Positions 37,144-43,516 of a stretch of 43,516 nucleotides of DNA are shown here, piece after piece. How positions within the stretch are numbered: position 1 is the first letter of the stretch; each line of letters starts with the position of its first letter. Under the pieces are notes generated by a model. The model worked only from the letters and a program-made list of their open reading frames with translations, had not been told where the DNA came from and ran no database searches. Origin of the DNA: Desulfobacteraceae bacterium (GTDB taxonomy: Bacteria > Desulfobacterota > Desulfobacteria > Desulfobacterales > SKZT01). Location: positions 1-43,516 of the forward strand of contig SKZT01000112.1 in the NCBI GenBank assembly GCA_007127235.1, given 5' to 3'. Both the position numbers and the translations under genes were made by a program.

Positions 37144-39673
37144 CTTTGTCCTTTCTGTGAACCGATTGTTTGATAATTTTTGCCTGACAGATATTTTCTT
37201 CAGAAAGGCCGAAAATATGTTTTACGATTTCCGATGGCCTCAACTTTATTCCGGGCTCAAAAGAAATTGTCAGCAACAGCTTATTGTTATCCAGAATGCG
37301 AATCATCTCAATGATATTTTTTAAATTTACGGTTCTTGTTTTCCCTTTTTTGTTTGTCCTAAAAATATTGAATTCAGCGCTATCAAGAAAATTTTCCAGG
37401 GCGTTTTTGGCAAAAGTGCCTTTTGTCCACTCAACGCTATAGGTAACTTCAGCAATTGCCGGGCTTTTTAAGTTTTTTTCAACCAGATCGCATTTCAGTA
37501 TTTTAAGGTATTCGGGAAGTTTCGAATTCATTAGTTGTGCAATATTTTCATGTTTAACATCTTTTTCAACATCCATAAAAAATTGTTCTTCAAGACTTTC
37601 CATACCCAGCGGCAGGGGGTCTTCGAAAGAAATTTTAGGCATGGGATGAAATCCTTTGGAAAAGCTTATGGCAATATTTGCTCTTCGAATGGCCCGCAAA
37701 AAGATATTAACCATTTCAAGATGTCCGAAGTATTTGGCTTTTCCGGTTTTTGAATAGACTACCCTGATTTTTTTGATCTGTTTTTCTTCCGGGACTTGAA
37801 CAACGTCATCTTTTTTTTCCACCGCAGCCCGGCTCTTGCTAAAAACAGGCTGTGTTTTTTGAAAATCACAGACCCCACATATCTGACATTTCCCATCTCT
37901 GCAATCCGGGGTTAATTTTCCATCGATTGCTTTAGACCATTCTTGTCTGAAAAAACGCTTATCCACCCGACAATTCATATGATCCCATGGCAAAGGCTCA
38001 TCGGGATTTCTTTTGCGTGTTGTATAAAATTCAGGATCGATTCCCATCTCCTGAACACTTGCAATCCACTTGTCATAATGGAAGTGGTCACTCCAGCCAT
38101 CCAGCCGGCATCCTTTGTCAAAAGCATGGATCAGCAAATTGGTCAATTGGCGGTCTCCTCTTGCAAACAAGCCCTCTATCTGACTTGTTTCAGGTTGTTG
38201 CCATTTTATTTGAACACCTTTGCCTTTGAATTCTTTTTGAATCCGATAAATAATTTCCCTTGAGTATTGCAAGGGGATCTGTTCAGCCCACTGAAAGGGT
38301 GTATGGGGTTTTGGAATAAAAGTAGTAAAACTGGCATTGATATTGAAGCCACTTTTTTCCAAACCCTTGATTTTCCTTATATTTTTTATAAACTGGATTG
38401 TCTGGCGCAAGTCGTCTTCGGTTTCCGTGGGAAGTCCGATCATAAAATAGAGCTTAACGGTTTTCCACCCCAATTTTACAGCATCATGGACAGTTTTATT
38501 AATTTGATCTTCGTTTATATTTTTGTTGATCACATTTCGTAATCTTTGGCTTCCGGCTTCCGGAGCTATGGTAAATCCGGTTTTTCGAACTTTTTTAATT
38601 TGTTCCATAAGCGATGATGTCAAGGTACCGGCTCTGAAAGAAGGCAGCGAAACGGCGATATGCTTTTTTTGGTATCTGTACATCAGATTTTCGAGAAGCC
38701 AGGAAATTTCTGAATAATCGCCGCTGCTAAGGGACATGAGGGAGATGTCTTCATATCCGGTGGATTGAATGCATTTTTCCAACAGACCAATAATAGTGTC
38801 ACAATTTCTTTCCCTCACCGGCCTATAAATCATTCCTGCCTGACAAAACCGGCATCCTCTTGAACAACCCCGTGCAATTTCCATCCTCAACCGGTCATGA
38901 ACCGGCTTTCCAAACGGAACCACAGGGTTTTCAGGAAAAGGTGCCCGATTTAAATCGGTCACCAATGCTTTGGTAACAGACTTTCGGTTTTCAAAGAGGG
39001 GTCGGGGAATAATGGTGCAGCAATCGCCAATTTTTACATTCTGATCCTCAAAATAAGATGGAATATATACACCTTCGATATCCGACCATTGTTTAAGAAT
39101 GTCATCTTTTTTTCCAATACCGTTTTGTTTGCATTCCATAAATTTTCGCGCCATTTGCATGCAGACTTCTTCACCGTCGCCAAAAACGATTGCATCGAAA
39201 ATTCCGGCCACAGGTTCAGGGTTGCAGGCGCAGGGACCTCCGGCAATAATAAGCGGGTGCGACTCATCTCTTTGCCTGGCAAGAAACGGTATTTGCGATA
39301 ATTTAAGGATCGTTAAAATGTTGGTATAGTTGAGCTCATACAGCAGACTGAAGCCGACGATATCGAATAATTTCAATGGTTTTTGCGATTCCAGAGACAG
39401 CAGGGGAATTTTTTTTTCCTCGAGTCGATGCTGCATATCGACAGCAGGGCAAAAAACTCTTTCAGCCAGAATATCAGGATGAGCGTTAAGTATGGCATAT
39501 AAAATCTGAATGCCAAAATGTGATGTTCCTATTTCATAAAGGTCCGGAAAAGCAAGTGCCATTTTTAAAGAGGTTTTGCGGAAGTCTTTTTTGACAGCAT
39601 TGATCTCTGATCCTAAATACCGACTTGGCATGGTAATGTGATTTAAGATATCTTGATAAGTACAGTTTGCCAT
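37136..39673 (-). CDS. B12-binding-type radical SAM protein fused to a DUF2344/TIGR03936-like domain
   Basis: IARGCSRGCRFCQAGMIYRPVRER (CxxxCxxC), LSSGDYSEI; C-terminal RVVYSKTGKAKYFGHLEMVNIFLRAIRRANI...FSKGFHPMPKISFEDPLPLGMES. Confidence 0.92.
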   Translation of the reverse strand: MANCTYQDILNHITMPSRYLGSEINAVKKDFRKTSLKMALAFPDLYEIGTSHFGIQILYAILNAHPDILAERVFCPAVDMQHRLEEKKIPLLSLESQKPLKLFDIVGFSLLYELNYTNILTILKLSQIPFLARQRDESHPLIIAGGPCACNPEPVAGIFDAIVFGDGEEVCMQMARKFMECKQNGIGKKDDILKQWSDIEGVYIPSYFEDQNVKIGDCCTIIPRPLFENRKSVTKALVTDLNRAPFPENPVVPFGKPVHDRLRMEIARGCSRGCRFCQAGMIYRPVRERNCDTIIGLLEKCIQSTGYEDISLMSLSSGDYSEISWLLENLMYRYQKKHIAVSLPSFRAGTLTSSLMEQIKKVRKTGFTIAPEAGSQRLRNVINKNINEDQINKTVHDAVKLGWKTVKLYFMIGLPTETEDDLRQTIQFIKNIRKIKGLEKSGFNINASFTTFIPKPHTPFQWAEQIPLQYSREIIYRIQKEFKGKGVQIKWQQPETSQIEGLFARGDRQLTNLLIHAFDKGCRLDGWSDHFHYDKWIASVQEMGIDPEFYTTRKRNPDEPLPWDHMNCRVDKRFFRQEWSKAIDGKLTPDCRDGKCQICGVCDFQKTQPVFSKSRAAVEKKDDVVQVPEEKQIKKIRVVYSKTGKAKYFGHLEMVNIFLRAIRRANIAISFSKGFHPMPKISFEDPLPLGMESLEEQFFMDVEKDVKHENIAQLMNSKLPEYLKILKCDLVEKNLKSPAIAEVTYSVEWTKGTFAKNALENFLDSAEFNIFRTNKKGKTRTVNLKNIIEMIRILDNNKLLLTISFEPGIKLRPSEIVKHIFGLSEENICQAKIIKQSVHRKDKDV

Positions 39674-39727
39674 GATATGTTGTTTCTTTTTCCTTATAAT
39701 ATTTTCAAAGATTGTTTTTTGCTTCTT

Positions 39728-41158
39728 ATGATCAGTTTATTATTTAAATACATTAGTGGTCATCATAGAAATTCTTTATTTTTTTTGAATTTTGCAGGGT
39801 TCCTTTTTCTAGTTTCTTTATTTTTACCTTTAAAGGTTTTTTCTCAGTCATATCCAAGAGAAAACGCCGTGGTACAAGCGGTTCGAAAAATCAGCCCCGC
39901 TGTTGTCAATATCAGCAGCGAATATGAAGTTACCCGAAGACCGCATCCCTTTTCAAGGCATGGCACAGATTCCTTTTTTGACTTTTTCTTCAGAGATTTT
40001 TTCGACCCCGGTTATGAACGTAAATTTAAACGCACCAGCTTAGGTTCCGGGGTAATCATTGATGGCAAAAAAGGATTTATTTTAACAAATGCACATGTTA
40101 TCAAAGCCTCGGGCAACATTACGGTTATTTTAAATGATGAAAGAGAGTTTCAAGCCTTTGTAAAAGGATCGGATTCCGAATCTGATCTTGCCGTGCTTCA
40201 AATCGATACCCAGCAACCTATTCCCTCTGTTTCCATGGGTAATTCCGCGGATTTGATGATCGGGGAAACCGTTATTGCCATTGGGAACCCCTTTGGTTTT
40301 TCCCACACCGTTACAACAGGCGTTATCAGCGCCATCAATCGAAGTATCAGATCCAATGGCGTCGTATATCACAATTTTATTCAAACAGATGCATCAATCA
40401 ATCCAGGCAACAGCGGCGGCCCGCTTTTGAATATTAACGGAGAACTTATCGGCGTCAACACCGCCGTTTATTCCAAGGCTCAGGGCATCGGCTTTGCCAT
40501 TCCTATCAATACCGCAAAAAGAATCGTTTCAGACCTGATTCAATATGGTGAAGTGGTTCCGGTCTGGACAGGTATCAGGGTTCAGCAGCTCGATGCCAAC
40601 CTCATCGCATACAAAAAACTTCCCAAAAATACCTCCGGCATTTTAGTCAGTGACATTGAAAAATCAAGCCCTGCAGTAAAGACGGAGATTTTACCCGGTG
40701 ATATCATTATCTCCATGGCAAATCGACCTATTTCTTCCATACAGTCTTTTCACGCCATCCTCAGAGACTTTGCCCCGGGAGATAAAATCCGGCTGGTTTT
40801 ACTCAGAGACGGCAAACAACATCAGGTGTCACTGATTGCATCCTCATTTCCTGTCGAAAGAGCCATGGAATTGTCCCAGCGCTTATTGGGTATCCGTGTA
40901 GAAGACATTTCTTTAACCAAACGTCTTCGTCATAAAATAAAACCCGATAGCGGCGTTATAATCACTGATATTTTGCCGGATTCCTATCTTTACGAAATCG
41001 GTGTACGGACAGGAGATGTGATTGTAAAGCTCGACGAAAATATCATTGAAAATGTTGACGATTATAAGAAAATCATCATTAAATACAGGACTAAATCTTC
41101 AGTAGTTCTCCTTCTCCAAAGAGGAGAAAACAAATATTATATCACTGTCAGGTTATAA
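39728..41158 (+). CDS. HtrA/DegP-like trypsin-family serine protease with two PDZ domains
   Basis: GSGVIIDGKKGFILTNAHVI, SDLAVLQI, FIQTDASINPGNSGGPLLNINGELIGVNTA. The ORF track starts at 39653; the ATG at 39728 precedes the signal peptide. Confidence 0.94.
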   Translation: MISLLFKYISGHHRNSLFFLNFAGFLFLVSLFLPLKVFSQSYPRENAVVQAVRKISPAVVNISSEYEVTRRPHPFSRHGTDSFFDFFFRDFFDPGYERKFKRTSLGSGVIIDGKKGFILTNAHVIKASGNITVILNDEREFQAFVKGSDSESDLAVLQIDTQQPIPSVSMGNSADLMIGETVIAIGNPFGFSHTVTTGVISAINRSIRSNGVVYHNFIQTDASINPGNSGGPLLNINGELIGVNTAVYSKAQGIGFAIPINTAKRIVSDLIQYGEVVPVWTGIRVQQLDANLIAYKKLPKNTSGILVSDIEKSSPAVKTEILPGDIIISMANRPISSIQSFHAILRDFAPGDKIRLVLLRDGKQHQVSLIASSFPVERAMELSQRLLGIRVEDISLTKRLRHKIKPDSGVIITDILPDSYLYEIGVRTGDVIVKLDENIIENVDDYKKIIIKYRTKSSVVLLLQRGENKYYITVRL

Positions 41159-41195
41159 ATGTATACCTGTCAAAAAATATTTTGGAGATCAAATT

Positions 41196-42578
41196 ATGTT
41201 TCGTTCCAAAATCAATAGGCTCTTGAAGTCAGAATCTCCTTTGGATAAGGTGCTTGTTAAAGGATGGATTCGTACACGAAGGGATTCCAAGTCTTTTTCA
41301 TTTATAGAGTTAAATGACGGTTCGTGTTTGGAAAATCTTCAGATAATCGCATCAGATACCCTTGAAAACTACAGCCAAATAAAGAATCTGACAACGGGTG
41401 CTTCAATTTCGGTGGTGGGTAAAATGATGGAATCCCCCGGAAAAGGGCAAAAATGGGAACTTGATGCCACTGATATCCATGTACTCGGATTGTCTCCTGA
41501 AAATTACCCTCTTCAAAAAAAACGTCATAATGATGATTTTCTGCGAACCATTGCTCATTTGCGCCCTCGGACCAATAAGTATGGAGCCACTTTTCGCATC
41601 AGGTCCGAACTTTCCTTTGCTATCCATAAGTATTTCAGGGAAAAAGATTTTTATTATGTTCACACGCCCATTATCACGGCTTCCGATTGTGAAGGAGCGG
41701 GTGAAATGTTCAATATAACGGCCTTTGACCTGGATAATGCGCCCAAAGTGGATGGAAAAACCGACTTTTCCATGGATTTTTTTGGAAAAGAAGCCAAATT
41801 AACCGTATCAGGGCAGTTATCGGCTGAAATGTTAGCCTTGGCATTAGGTAATGTTTACACTTTTGGTCCTACCTTCAGAGCCGAAAATTCAAATACGCGC
41901 CGGCATGCCGCGGAATTCTGGATGGTCGAGCCGGAGATGGCCTTTTATGATTTATTTGAAAATATGGACCTTGCTGAAGACTTCATTAAGAGTTTGACGT
42001 CTCATATTCTTTCTCACTGCAGCAATGATATAAAATTGTTTGCTAACTTCGTTGACAAAAACCTTTTGTCAAGACTTGAAAAAACAATGACAGAAAGATT
42101 TGCTCGAATTACTTATGAAGATGCCGTTAAAATTATCAACAACTCGGGCCGCACATTTGAATACGATTTAAGTTTTGGAAAAGCGCTACAAGCAGAACAT
42201 GAACGTTTTTTAACTGAAATTTATTTCGGCGGCCCCGTTATTGTTTATCATTATCCAAAAGATAACAGCCCTTTTTACATGCGTCTGAATGATGACCATC
42301 GCACGGTGGCCAACATGGATATTTTACTGCCAACCGTTGGTGAAATTATCGGTGGAAGTCAGCGTGAAGAGCGTCTGGATGTATTGGTTTCCCGGATGGA
42401 TGAACTTGGACTCAACCAGCAGGATTACTGGTGGTATGTTGATTCGAGAAAGTTCGGGACTGCCCCTCACAGCGGTTTTGGGCTTGGTTTTGAACGAATG
42501 ATGATGTTTCTCACAGGCATATCCAATATCCGCGATGTTATTGCATTTCCCAGGACACCTAAAAACATTGAATTTTAA
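41196..42578 (+). CDS. asnS: Asparaginyl-tRNA synthetase
   Basis: VKGWIRTRRDSKSFSFIELNDGS, THRPRTN-like HLRPRTNKYGATFRIRS, GPTFRAENSNTRRHAAEFWMVEPEMAF, FGLGFERMMMFLTGISNIRDVIAFPRTP. Confidence 0.96.
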   Translation: MFRSKINRLLKSESPLDKVLVKGWIRTRRDSKSFSFIELNDGSCLENLQIIASDTLENYSQIKNLTTGASISVVGKMMESPGKGQKWELDATDIHVLGLSPENYPLQKKRHNDDFLRTIAHLRPRTNKYGATFRIRSELSFAIHKYFREKDFYYVHTPIITASDCEGAGEMFNITAFDLDNAPKVDGKTDFSMDFFGKEAKLTVSGQLSAEMLALALGNVYTFGPTFRAENSNTRRHAAEFWMVEPEMAFYDLFENMDLAEDFIKSLTSHILSHCSNDIKLFANFVDKNLLSRLEKTMTERFARITYEDAVKIINNSGRTFEYDLSFGKALQAEHERFLTEIYFGGPVIVYHYPKDNSPFYMRLNDDHRTVANMDILLPTVGEIIGGSQREERLDVLVSRMDELGLNQQDYWWYVDSRKFGTAPHSGFGLGFERMMMFLTGISNIRDVIAFPRTPKNIEF

Positions 42579-42598
42579 ACACAAAAAAGGTTTTTTAC

Positions 42599-43258
42599 AT
42601 GAAAATCATTGATCCATATGTGGAAATAATTAACATGCCGGATTCCGATTTTATCATGAAGCATATTGAAAGGGCCGCCAGAACTTGCTACAAATCGGAA
42701 GATAAAATTCAGGAGAATTCAGCGGAAAAACTTTTGAGAAGTTTAATCAAAAGTGGCCACCATAGTGTATTTGAACATATCAGTGTAACGGTAAAAATCG
42801 TATGTGACAGAGGAATCTCACATGAATTGGTAAGACATAGACTGTGTTCTTTCAGTCAGGAAAGTACCCGCTATGCCAATTATTCAAAGGATAAATTCGG
42901 AAAAGAAATCACTTTAATAAGGCCTTTTTTCTGGAGCGAATCCTCCGAAAAATATCAATTGTGGCTGGCCGCAATGGAAGCGGCTGAAAAAACCTATTTA
43001 AAATTAATTGAATTCAATGCGACTGCTCAGGAAGCCAGAAGTGTGTTGCCCAACAGTCTTAAAACCGAGGTTTTTACAACAGCCAATATCCGCGAGTGGA
43101 AACACATTTTTTCTCTTCGGTGCCACAAGGCTTCTCACCCACAGATGCGCCAGGTAATGCTGCCGCTTTTAGATAAATTTTACCAAAGCTTTCCCGTTTA
43201 TTACGAAGATCTTTACCTGCTGTATAAAAAAGATATTGATAAAGGTATGGGTCAATGA
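42599..43258 (+). CDS. thyX: Flavin-dependent thymidylate synthase ThyX
   Basis: ARTCYKS, HHSVFEHISVTVKIVCDRGISHELVRHRLCSFSQESTRYANYSKD (RHR motif). Confidence 0.96.
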   Translation: MKIIDPYVEIINMPDSDFIMKHIERAARTCYKSEDKIQENSAEKLLRSLIKSGHHSVFEHISVTVKIVCDRGISHELVRHRLCSFSQESTRYANYSKDKFGKEITLIRPFFWSESSEKYQLWLAAMEAAEKTYLKLIEFNATAQEARSVLPNSLKTEVFTTANIREWKHIFSLRCHKASHPQMRQVMLPLLDKFYQSFPVYYEDLYLLYKKDIDKGMGQ

Positions 43259-43295
43259 TGTGAGTGATGAACACGGATTTCCGGCTCCGTATAAC

Positions 43296-43516
43296 TCACC
43301 AGACCCTGGGGATAAATTCGTCATCATTACGGATAATAACCATGTTTCCCCTTTGGGCCAGTACGTACAACCCCTTGCGATAGGCGTATCTGGCCACATC
43401 GTCAGAAACCACCATCCCGGCCACAGCACCCATCAGGCGAGTATCTCTGTATTTTGGTAACAGCCGCTTTAATTTGTTCAGCCTGTCCAAATGGTCATTG
43501 ACATCATCAACATCAA
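43296..43516 (-). CDS. Hypothetical protein, N-terminus cut off by the window edge
   Basis: Reverse frame open to the right edge: DVDDVNDHLDRLNKLKRLLPKYRDTRLMGAVAGMVVSDDVARYAYRKGLYVLAQRGNMVIIRNDDEFIPRVW*. Confidence 0.75.
   Translation of the reverse strand, partial: DVDDVNDHLDRLNKLKRLLPKYRDTRLMGAVAGMVVSDDVARYAYRKGLYVLAQRGNMVIIRNDDEFIPRVW

Noticed and set aside
1-43516. CRISPR arrays, tRNA/rRNA genes, transposases, phage genes or toxin-antitoxin pairs
   Set aside because: None recognised by eye; no regularly spaced repeats and no transposase or integrase motifs in the ORF track. Small ncRNAs cannot be excluded without covariance-model searches.

Overview
The window looks like a chromosome segment from a sulfate-reducing deltaproteobacterium (Desulfobacterota-like). 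That assignment is inferred from gene content and style only. Most of it is housekeeping: an hdrA-like gene (cut by the left edge), an MBL-fold RNA hydrolase, PBP1A, hisI, an aminotransferase, engB/era, mnmE-jag-yidC-yidD-rnpA-rpmH, an RNase G/E-family gene, a radical SAM protein, an HtrA protease, asnS and thyX. Three areas stand out. (1) A tight operon at 3.7-9.4 kb sits opposite a divergent MarR regulator. It encodes a HAD phosphatase fused to two IGPD (HisB)-like domains with complementary loss of metal-binding motifs, a HisC-like aminotransferase, a HisD-like dehydrogenase with substituted Zn-ligand positions, and a HisRS-family protein. It reads as a divergent terminal histidine pathway or a re-purposed one. 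(2) A Chlamydia/Bacteroidetes-style V-ATPase operon (E-DUF2764-A-B-D-I-K) shows an in-frame TGA in subunit D, a truncated and frame-shifted I/K junction, an extended subunit A, and an inverted repeat between B and D. (3) A perfect parS palindrome overlaps the mnmE stop codon. All calls come from reading the sequence and supplied translations; no database search was run.
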